5,706 nucleotides of DNA from an uncultured Bacteroidota bacterium. Its GTDB lineage: Bacteria > Bacteroidota > Bacteroidia > Chitinophagales > Chitinophagaceae. The stretch covers positions 1-5,706 of the forward strand of contig CAIJZG010000039.1 in assembly GCA_903825065.1 (NCBI GenBank), given 5' to 3'. Shown here piece by piece: positions 1 through 5,706 of this stretch (the first letter of the stretch is position 1; the number at the start of each line of letters is the position of its first letter). The position numbers were made by a program, and so were the translations under genes. Under the pieces are notes generated by a model. The model did not search any database. It was not told where the DNA came from and saw only the letters and a program-made list of their open reading frames with translations.

Positions 1-1058
1 ATTGGTTGGGTTGTTGGTCATAGTTATATAGTATACGGTCCGTTAATACATGGCTGCACCACCATACTTTTTGAAGGCAGCCAGTTAGAACTCCAAATGC
101 TGGGGAATTTTGGCGTGTTGCTGCTGAACATCAAGTAAAATCTATGTTTACCGCACCAACTGCAATAAGGGCAATTAAGAAAGAAGACCCGGATGGAGAA
201 ATGCTAAAAAATAAAAATTTATCCCATCTTAAAACTTTGTTTCTGGCCGGGGAAAGATGCGATCCTGCAACATATCATTGGGTTAATGACTTGTTGAATA
301 TTTCTGTTATCGATCATTGGTGGCAAACCGAAAGTGGCTGGCCTATGTTGGGTATGATGCAAGGCATAGATCAATCCCCCACAATAGCAGGAAGTGCTGG
401 AAAACCCATCTGCGGTTTTGATGTGCAAATACTCGAGGATGATGGAAGTAATATTTTTAATGACCATGAAGAAGGTTATATCGCAGTAAAATTACCATTG
501 CCTCCTGGATGCCTGCAAACACTTTGGAAAAACGATGAATGGTTTAAGGAATCATATCTCTATCGTTTTCCGGGATATTATTTAACAGGAGATGGTGGCC
601 ATAAAGATAAAGAAGGATACTTCTATATTATGGGAAGAATTGATGACGTGATCAATGTTTCAGGCCATCGATTGAGTACTGGTGAAATGGAAGAAATTAT
701 TTCACATCATCCTGCAATAGCTGAATGTGCTGTGATTGGTATTGCGGATGAATTGAGAGGTCAACGCCCAATTGGATTAGTTGTTTTGAAAGACAATCAT
801 CCTAAAGAAGAAATTGAATTAGAAAATGAATTAATCCAATTAGTACGTGATCAAATTGGGGCAGTCGCATTTTTTAGAAACGCAATACTTGTTAAAAGGT
901 TACCTAAAACAAGGAGTGGAAAAATATTAAGAAAAACAATGCGTATGATTGCCGATGGTTCACCACATACTATTCCTTCTACTATTGATGATCCGGAAAT
1001 TTTGAAGGAAATAACTGAAATTCTCATTAAAAGAAAAATAGGAATCGCTTTTCAATAA
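1..1058 (+). CDS. prpE: Propionyl/acetyl-CoA synthetase (PrpE/ACSS3-type), 5'-partial and frameshifted
   Basis: AMP-forming short-chain acyl-CoA synthetase, expected to turn propionate (or acetate) plus ATP and CoA into acyl-CoA in the cytosol. About 352 residues are visible. The N-terminal half, including the P-loop-like ATP motif, lies before the window (family length about 630). Reading starts in frame at base 1 (IGWVVGHSYIVYGPLIHG) and jumps frame near base 80. Without the jump, frame 1 stops at 136-138. Counting from the Met at 144, motifs are WWQTESGWP (59-67), PGYYLTGD (143-150), GRIDDVINVSGHRLST (164-179) and PKTRSGK (254-260), whose Lys260 (bases 921-923) is the catalytic, acetylation-regulated lysine of the family. 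QTESGWP rather than the QTETGG of Acs, and the close match around AVAFFRNA, point to PrpE/ACSS3; propionate preference is inferred. ATG 144 is an internal methionine, since family-conserved sequence (PNAGEFWRVAAEHQVKS) is encoded directly before it. It converges on the permease gene and has no evident functional link to the opposite operon. Confidence 0.88.
73..92 (+). other. One-base deletion (frameshift) in the acyl-CoA synthetase gene
   Basis: Frame 1 reads ...TILFEG up to base 78. From base 81 the conserved protein continues in frame 3 as PVRTPNAGEFWRV. Bases 79-80 form an incomplete codon. Restoring one base (AAG for Lys, or a third C giving Ser-Pro) recovers the family segment EG-K/S-P-V-x-T-P. 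The AGA codon at 87-89 gives Arg where I recall a Gly in relatives, a possible second change in the same spot. The lost base would shorten a short run (AA or CCC), so a sequencing or assembly error is as likely as a true mutation. Confidence 0.85.
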
Positions 1059-1064
1059 ATATTA
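1056..1064. other. Convergent gene junction, stop codons 3 nt apart
   Basis: The TAA of the acyl-CoA synthetase (1056-1058, + strand) and the TAA of the permease (1062-1064, - strand) are separated by three bases. Any transcription terminator for either unit must therefore lie inside the other gene. I see no GC-rich hairpin followed by a T-run within about 50 bases on either side. Confidence 0.85.
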
Positions 1065-2444
1065 AACCTCATTTCTTTTCCAGAAAAAATAAAATGGAAT
1101 TCCTGTTGCAATTAATGCCAATCCAGATAATGCCTCTTTAGGTTGATTCTGGAGTGTTACGGTAATTAATAAAGTGCAAAAGATTAAAAAGAAAATAGGC
1201 GTAAAAGGATACGCAAATACTTTGTAAAAACGTGGTTCATCCGGTAAACGCTTACGCATTAAAATTACTGCTAGGGCTGTTGCACCATAAAAAATAAAAG
1301 CAGAAAAAATAAGCATATCTGTGAGTTGATCAAAAGTGCCAGACCAGATTAGTAAGACCGACCAAATTCCCTGAAGCCATAATGAAACTGCAGGAGTTTT
1401 ATAAGTAGGATGGATAATTGAAGCAGGTTTGTAAAAATTATTATCTCTTGCCATAGCATAAAAAAGCCGGGCAGATGTTAAAATAGTACTATTCGTTGCA
1501 TTGAAAGTGGTAATAAGAATTAATACAGCAACAAAAAGTTCTCCCCACTTACCCCAAACAACTTTCATTACTTCTACTGCAGCAATCTGATTAGGGTGAT
1601 TACTCATTTCAATTATAGAATCGATGGGTAATACATAGAGATAAACTACGTTAAGCAAAACATAAACTAGTATAATAATTAGGGTTCCAATTCCCAATGA
1701 CAAAGGAAGATTTCGTTTTGGATTTTTAATTTCCTCTCCTATTAAACCCACACAATTCCATCCTTCATATCCCCAAAATGCACCCAGACTTGCAATAGTA
1801 ATAGCTTTGATGATTTGCCAATAAGACCAACTATGATTGGCATGAATACTTGCGGTAGTTAAATTACTAATTTTTCCCATCGGCGCAGAAAGGCCAGCAA
1901 AAACAATAACTGCAGCAGCAGATAACATTAAGACAGTCATTATTCTGCTCAATTTCTCTGCGTATTGAATTCCTTTGTAATTAATATAAGTTAGTAACAG
2001 CAACAGAAAAGAGGCAAGTAATTTAACTGATAAATTATCAATCAATATCCCGCCATTAGAATTATGATTAAATGAAAATTCAGGAAGAGGGATAATACTA
2101 TTGAAAGATTGAGCAAAAATATATGCAAGAGCAGCTATTGAAGCAGTTTTTAATACTACAAAATTTGCCCAGCCATAGATGTATGCAAAAAAACGATTGT
2201 ATACTTTTTGGAAATAAAAATATTCGCCACCTGAATTGGGAAACATACCAGCCATTTCTGCGGTACAAAGAGCCCCTGCCAAGCTGATGATGCCAGCAAG
2301 AACCCAACAAAGCAAAACCAATAAAGGTGATTGAAGTGTAGCCGCCATCATAGCTACTTTCTTAAAAACTCCAGAACCCAGGATCACACTTATTACTACA
2401 AAAATGGCTGAACGCAGACCTAATGAAGCGGTTAGTTTTTGCAA
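1062..2444 (-). CDS. APC-superfamily amino acid permease
   Basis: Inner-membrane amino acid transporter of 460 residues, the usual length for the APC family, with about 12 hydrophobic segments. Approximate positions are 11-30, 38-60, 85-110, 140-158, 167-187, 210-232, 247-272, 300-322, 355-370, 374-395, 411-430 and 438-455. Family marks are the broken first helix ILGSGVF (21-27), which binds the substrate amino and carboxyl groups in APC proteins, GGEYFYF (72-78), GYEGWN (225-230), and the cytosolic loop GEEIKNPKRNLP (236-247). The overall look is that of the LAT-like branch; driving force and substrate cannot be read from sequence. It is the last gene of the - strand string, 24 nt after the epimerase stop. 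It starts with TTG: the in-frame TAA at 2469-2471 leaves no ATG or GTG before the first helix, and the next GTG (codon 20) and ATG (codon 32) would remove that helix. Context suggests uptake of the D-amino acid, dipeptide or acylated product handled by the upstream enzymes. Confidence 0.9.
   Translation of the reverse strand: MQKLTASLGLRSAIFVVISVILGSGVFKKVAMMAATLQSPLLVLLCWVLAGIISLAGALCTAEMAGMFPNSGGEYFYFQKVYNRFFAYIYGWANFVVLKTASIAALAYIFAQSFNSIIPLPEFSFNHNSNGGILIDNLSVKLLASFLLLLLTYINYKGIQYAEKLSRIMTVLMLSAAAVIVFAGLSAPMGKISNLTTASIHANHSWSYWQIIKAITIASLGAFWGYEGWNCVGLIGEEIKNPKRNLPLSLGIGTLIIILVYVLLNVVYLYVLPIDSIIEMSNHPNQIAAVEVMKVVWGKWGELFVAVLILITTFNATNSTILTSARLFYAMARDNNFYKPASIIHPTYKTPAVSLWLQGIWSVLLIWSGTFDQLTDMLIFSAFIFYGATALAVILMRKRLPDEPRFYKVFAYPFTPIFFLIFCTLLITVTLQNQPKEALSGLALIATGIPFYFFWKRNEV
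2442..2444 (-). other. TTG start codon of the permease gene
   Basis: The frame is closed upstream by TAA at 2469-2471, which is also the stop codon of the epimerase gene. The nine codons between contain no ATG or GTG. TTG is the only usual start that keeps transmembrane helix 1 whole. No Shine-Dalgarno sequence is visible (upstream is ATCCGATTAATATT), so translation may depend on coupling to the preceding gene. Confidence 0.7.
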
Positions 2445-2468
2445 AATATTAATCGGATTTAAAAAGGA

Positions 2469-3539
2469 TTAGTCTAATTTTTTAATTCCCAAACCAGGTA
2501 AACTACTTGGATACATATACCCATCTTTTAATTCAAATCCACCTTCCACTAAATCCTTAGCTAAATCAAAACTCCCATCTAAGTCGAGATACTTTGTATT
2601 ACTACAAGAATATGCCGCATGCAATGCTGCTGTAATACTTACAATACTCTCGTCGTTACAACCCCAAAATAAATCAATTCCTGCATTTTTAGCAATTGTA
2701 GCTATTTCTCTTGCACCCTTGATACCACCTGATTTCATCAGTTTGATATTATATACACCGAATGATTGAGGCAGCAAAGAAAGTTGCCATGCACTTTTTG
2801 CATCAAGAAGTGATTCGTCTGCTACTAGCTTTTTTCTGTCTTCTTCTCCCATCATATGTAAAACCGATTCTTGTCCGGTTTTAACTGGCTGTTCAATTAA
2901 CTCTAAGGTGGATGCTTCAGTATGACTAATAAATTTTTTTAAATCTGCTAATGAATAACCTTGATTTGCGTCAACGCGAATAAGCATTTTAGAGGAAAAC
3001 TTTTCTGTAATAGAACGAACTCGTTCAATATCTGCATCAACATCCAATCCGGTTTTAATTTTCAATATTTTAAAGCCGAGTTTAAAATATTCTTCTGCTT
3101 CAATGAGCATTTCCTTTGTTTCTTTAATTCCGATTGTAACAGAGGTTGGAAGTGCATTAACTTTTGACCCATAAAAATCCAGTACAGAAATGTTTAAAAA
3201 CTTTCCGAACAAATCATGCAGTGCAATATCTATAGCCGCAATGGTACCAGGCTGTTTAGGAAAATGGGCACATGATTGATCAATTAATTCATTGAAAAAA
3301 CGAATGTCTTTTCCTATAAATTGATCTAGATAGCCTGATTGTAAATTCGCAAGGGTATGTTGAGGTGTTTCTCCAACTACATCAACGAACGGATTTGCAG
3401 CCCCAAGTCCGGACATGCCATTTTCTAAAGTTATTTCCAAAAAAACGACTTCTGTATCTGTAATAGTTTTGTATGCGATAGTATATGACTTGGTTAGTGG
3501 TAAATGACTAAGCCAGGAATGAATGGATTTTATTTTCAT
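2469..3539 (-). CDS. Dipeptide epimerase / N-acetyl-D-Glu racemase (DgcA-like), enolase superfamily
   Basis: Cytosolic Mg2+-dependent epimerase of 356 residues, full length for the L-Ala-D/L-Glu epimerase group of the enolase superfamily. It has an N-terminal capping domain (about 1-125) and a C-terminal barrel. Barrel motifs are in order: the KxK base K160-I-K162; metal ligands D190 in RVDANQGY, E216 in LIEQP and D241 in VADES; the opposite-face lysine in NIKLMKSGG (K266 most likely); GCNDES (293-298); and D319-L-D321-G. A DxD at this point binds the substrate ammonium group in characterised dipeptide epimerases. All catalytic residues are present, so the enzyme should be active. It should invert an alpha-carbon bearing an N-acyl or aminoacyl group. 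Its ATG overlaps the stop of the DUF1611 gene, the same pairing as DgcN-DgcA, in which DgcA racemises N-acetyl-D-Glu. Whether the substrate here is N-acetyl-Glu, L-Ala-D-Glu or another dipeptide is open. Confidence is high for family, moderate for substrate class. Confidence 0.9.
   Translation of the reverse strand: MKIKSIHSWLSHLPLTKSYTIAYKTITDTEVVFLEITLENGMSGLGAANPFVDVVGETPQHTLANLQSGYLDQFIGKDIRFFNELIDQSCAHFPKQPGTIAAIDIALHDLFGKFLNISVLDFYGSKVNALPTSVTIGIKETKEMLIEAEEYFKLGFKILKIKTGLDVDADIERVRSITEKFSSKMLIRVDANQGYSLADLKKFISHTEASTLELIEQPVKTGQESVLHMMGEEDRKKLVADESLLDAKSAWQLSLLPQSFGVYNIKLMKSGGIKGAREIATIAKNAGIDLFWGCNDESIVSITAALHAAYSCSNTKYLDLDGSFDLAKDLVEGGFELKDGYMYPSSLPGLGIKKLD
3536..3539 (-). other. ATGA stop/start overlap (translational coupling)
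   Basis: The TGA of the DUF1611 gene (3536-3538) and the ATG of the epimerase gene (3537-3539) share bases as ATGA on the - strand. No Shine-Dalgarno-like sequence precedes the second ATG (upstream is AATAGTATCTC). Termination-reinitiation coupling, giving matched amounts of the two proteins, is the likely mode. Confidence 0.85.
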
Positions 3540-4609
3540 GAGATACTATTTATGATTTTTTTTAATTCAGGAATTAATGAATCAACTCCCTGCTGAATTG
3601 GTAATAATATAGGTAACTTAAAAGTTGTTTCATATTCCTTTTGAAATGTAAAAGCTTCTTCCAAACTACAGTGTTCTGTGTTAATAGCAATGGCAATTAC
3701 TTTTGATCCTAAAAGTTTTATTAATTCAATTTCAGAAGCAATGCTTGGCAACTCTCCCCATTCAGGTAAATCTTCATAATATTTTCTTTTAGGTGCAACA
3801 AGCAAAACAGTATGCTTTGCATTTCCGGAAATCAAAAGTTCTGATCCACAAGGACCTGAAGGGTTTCTTAATGCCGATTGACCTTCCAATAAAATAATAT
3901 CAGGTTGCTTTGCTTCATTACAACTTAAAATTGCGTGTTCTAATTCACCTGAAATAAAATCATTCACAGTGGTATCAAAAACAAATCCAAATTCTCCACC
4001 CTGAAGCCAACCAGTTTGACCAGTATAAATCATTTCTGCCTTTATGCCATTTTGATTTGCGGCTTCGCGAATCATTCTACAAGTTGTTCTTTTGCCCATG
4101 GCACAATCCATTCCAATAACTGCAACTACAGGGGTTTTCAATTTAAAAATATCACCTGTCCAGAAGTGTAAATCTTTCCTAGCTTTTGGTCTGCGTACAT
4201 CAGTTAGAGTTACCTGATGTTTTTTTGCAAGTTCTACGATTTCTGGTTTGTCATTTAAAAATTCATGTAATCCATTCACAATAGATATTCCATTGAGAAT
4301 GCATAATTCAAGAATTGGTAAAAAACTTTCTGGTAAAATTCCGCCTACTGTAGCTACACCAATAATACAATACTCAATATCATGTACTTCTGCAATTGCA
4401 TTTGCAACCGTTTCAAACACAGGAATATTCCTGTGTTTACCATCTAAAACTGTTCCTGCATCTTTACCCGCAAATTCTGGATCAATTACTGCCAGTATTG
4501 TAAAACGTTCTGTGCCTCTAATAAGTCCATGAGCTGTTTTAGCATCGGGCCTTGACAAATAACCATTCGTTAATACAATAGCCCCTGGTCTTTTCTTTTC
4601 TGTTTCCAT
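3536..4609 (-). CDS. DUF1611 family P-loop protein, DgcN-like (putative D-glutamate N-acetyltransferase)
   Basis: Soluble protein of 357 residues, full length for DUF1611. The N-terminal Rossmann-like part (about 8-155) includes AIVLTNGYLSRPDAKTAHG (10-28) and AVIDPEFAGK (40-49). The C-terminal part (about 158-357) is a P-loop domain with the modified Walker A GMDCAMGKRTT (166-176), YTGQTGW (195-201), LLEGQSAL (240-247) and the segment PSGPCGSELL (250-259). These match the DUF1611 pattern; older databases call the family an NAD-dependent epimerase/dehydratase, which the sequence does not support. DgcN, the studied member, acetylates D-Glu with acetyl-CoA, and its product is racemised by DgcA. 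Here the next gene is the DgcA-like epimerase, overlapping by 4 nt. By that logic this protein would N-acylate a D-amino acid before epimerisation, but the acceptor is unproven, and a nucleotide-dependent reaction cannot be excluded from the P-loop. ATG 4609 lies 14 nt after the deacylase stop and follows an A-rich AAGAAAG stretch. Sure of family, moderate on function. Confidence 0.85.
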   Translation of the reverse strand: METEKKRPGAIVLTNGYLSRPDAKTAHGLIRGTERFTILAVIDPEFAGKDAGTVLDGKHRNIPVFETVANAIAEVHDIEYCIIGVATVGGILPESFLPILELCILNGISIVNGLHEFLNDKPEIVELAKKHQVTLTDVRRPKARKDLHFWTGDIFKLKTPVVAVIGMDCAMGKRTTCRMIREAANQNGIKAEMIYTGQTGWLQGGEFGFVFDTTVNDFISGELEHAILSCNEAKQPDIILLEGQSALRNPSGPCGSELLISGNAKHTVLLVAPKRKYYEDLPEWGELPSIASEIELIKLLGSKVIAIAINTEHCSLEEAFTFQKEYETTFKLPILLPIQQGVDSLIPELKKIINSIS

Positions 4610-4623
4610 TTTTTATCTTTCTT

Positions 4624-5706
4624 TTATCTGCCTATAAATGTTCCTGGGAATTTATTAGTTGATTTTTTTTCATTGTAAACACAAACGCCGTTAACCCATA
4701 CTTTTATAATACCATCGGATAAAGCTTTCGAATCTTTGAAATTTGCATTGTCTTTAATAGTTGCAGGATTTAAAAGCACAAAATCTGCATAATACCCAGC
4801 TGCAATTACCCCACGATTTTTTATTCCTACATGTTCTGCAGAAAGACTTGTCATTTTTTGAATAGCAGTCTCTATGCTCATGATTTTTTTATCGCGAACA
4901 TAATTACCTAAAACTCTTGTAAAGGAACCGTATCCTCTTGGGTGACCGCCATTTGAGCCATCAGAACATATATTTGTATTTGACCAGGCAAGAAAATTTA
5001 TAACGTCTATGTCTGTCATGGATTTAGCTGCAATAGTTTCCACACCTTCTGCATCTGGATGTGCTTTTTTGTAAACATCAGCTTCGGCAATTAATCCCAT
5101 TAAAGTTTTTGCCGGCTTTTCTTTTCTCATGTTAGCAATTTCAGAAATAGTTTTTCCAGCATAATTAGTATTCGGTGCAAAACGAACTAGAATCGATTGA
5201 GTTGGATCAAAGGTATGATCTACTGCATATTGGGCACTAACAGGATTGGTATAATCTGTTTTTGGAAATAATACTTTTAAAGTACTATTCCATAATTCAT
5301 AGGGATAACAATCGGCAGTTATATCAATTCCATTTAATCGGGCTGCTTGCAATTGAGCGATGATATTAGATGATTTCCCCCAATCATCTTTCAATGCTAA
5401 TTTAATATGAGAAATCTGGACTGGTAATTTTGCTTCTCTACCAATGTTAATGATTTCTTCCAATGCATCTGCATATGCTATGTCTTCACTGCGGATATGA
5501 CTGATATATCTTGTCTTTTCAGTGGCAGCCGTTTTTGCTAATTCCAATACTTCATTACGACTTGAAAAATAAGCACCTGCATATTCCAGTCCGGTTGATA
5601 AACCCAGGGAACCTTTTTTAAGTTCTGATAATAAGATGGCTTGCATAGCAGCAATCTCTTTATCTGTTGCAGGTCTATTTAATTGATCAACACCTAATAC
5701 TTTTTC
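4624..5706 (-). CDS. N-acyl-D-amino-acid deacylase (D-aminoacylase), 5' end outside window
   Basis: Amidohydrolase-superfamily enzyme that removes the acyl group from N-acyl-D-amino acids; some relatives also cleave L-X-D-X dipeptides. The last 360 residues are visible, and the frame is open to the window edge. Met at 5646-5644 is internal, because the family pattern NRPATDKEIAAMQAILLSEL begins before it. Counting from the edge, the motifs are GSLGLSTGLEY (32-42), SHIRSED (69-75), ISHIK (98-102), CYPYELWNST (133-142), CSDG (247-250) and HPRGYGSF (255-262). The C-terminal beta domain ends with NRGVIAAGYYADFVLL (297-312). His70 and His100 match zinc ligands His220 and His250 of the Alcaligenes enzyme, with identical spacing; Asp249 matches its catalytic Asp366, but 33 residues further along. 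The first metal motif, and any signal peptide or lipobox, lie in roughly 150 missing residues, so location is unknown. It is the first visible gene of the operon, 14 nt before the DUF1611 gene. The acidic versus neutral D-residue preference cannot be told. Confidence 0.9.
   Translation of the reverse strand, partial: EKVLGVDQLNRPATDKEIAAMQAILLSELKKGSLGLSTGLEYAGAYFSSRNEVLELAKTAATEKTRYISHIRSEDIAYADALEEIINIGREAKLPVQISHIKLALKDDWGKSSNIIAQLQAARLNGIDITADCYPYELWNSTLKVLFPKTDYTNPVSAQYAVDHTFDPTQSILVRFAPNTNYAGKTISEIANMRKEKPAKTLMGLIAEADVYKKAHPDAEGVETIAAKSMTDIDVINFLAWSNTNICSDGSNGGHPRGYGSFTRVLGNYVRDKKIMSIETAIQKMTSLSAEHVGIKNRGVIAAGYYADFVLLNPATIKDNANFKDSKALSDGIIKVWVNGVCVYNEKKSTNKFPGTFIGR

Noticed and set aside
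144..1058. Taking ATG 144 as the true start of a 304-residue acyl-CoA synthetase
   Set aside because: Family-conserved residues are encoded immediately upstream in the same frame back to base 81, and in frame 1 before that. The ATG is an internal methionine of a frameshifted gene.
1075..1095. Imperfect inverted repeat of T-rich and A-rich arms (TTTTCCAGAAAA core) as a terminator
   Set aside because: The arms are almost all A/T with a two-base centre, too weak for an intrinsic terminator, and they encode the conserved-looking hydrophobic C-terminus of the permease.
1096..1103. Perfect palindrome GGAATTCC near the convergent junction
   Set aside because: It is eight bases long, inside the permease coding sequence (Trp-Lys region near the C-terminus is adjacent), and of a length expected by chance in AT-rich DNA. 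It has no loop to form a terminator hairpin.
4248..4532. Open frame of 94 codons on the + strand
   Set aside because: It lies wholly inside the DUF1611 gene on the other strand, has no recognisable domain and has a biased composition typical of a shadow frame. The same holds for the short frames at 219-467, 2098-2310 and 2961-3167.
3536..4609. NAD-dependent epimerase/dehydratase, the label often given to DUF1611 proteins
   Set aside because: The catalytic YxxxK and the N-terminal GxxGxxG of extended short-chain dehydrogenases are absent, and the main motif is a P-loop at 166-176.
4624..5646. Taking the Met codon at 5646-5644 as the deacylase start
   Set aside because: The frame is open to the window edge and the 20 residues before it fit the D-aminoacylase pattern. 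About 150 N-terminal residues, including the first metal motif, would otherwise be missing.

Overview
The window is AT-rich, densely packed bacterial DNA. Low GC, purine-rich or absent Shine-Dalgarno sequences, tight gene spacing and the protein sequences themselves suggest a Bacteroidota member, possibly Chitinophagales or Sphingobacteriales-like. That placement is an inference from composition and protein style. There are no RNA genes, mobile elements, CRISPR arrays or long non-coding stretches. Almost every base lies in one of five protein genes.

Layout. On the + strand, 1-1058 carries the C-terminal part of a propionyl/acetyl-CoA synthetase of the PrpE/ACSS3 type. Its reading frame is broken by a one-base loss near position 80, so the open frame starting at 144 is only the downstream part of the gene. 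On the - strand, 5706 down to 1062 is one compact gene string: an N-acyl-D-amino-acid deacylase (5' end outside the window), a DUF1611/DgcN-like P-loop protein, a dipeptide-epimerase/DgcA-like enolase-superfamily enzyme, and an APC-family amino acid permease. The gaps are 14 nt, a 4-nt ATGA overlap, and 24 nt. The two transcription units converge with only 3 nt between their stop codons.

How the genes may work together. DUF1611 proteins next to enolase-superfamily epimerases have been described as the DgcN-DgcA pathway for D-glutamate: DgcN N-acetylates D-Glu, and DgcA racemises N-acetyl-D-Glu to the L form. Here that pair is fused by a stop/start overlap and sits between a D-aminoacylase and an amino acid permease. 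This gives a plausible D-amino-acid (or D-residue dipeptide) salvage operon: deacylate or hydrolyse, import, N-acylate, epimerise. The family assignments are read from motifs. The substrate, the order of steps and the compartment of each step are inference. The main alternative is recycling of peptidoglycan-type L-Ala-D-Glu dipeptides, which the DxD motif of the epimerase would fit.
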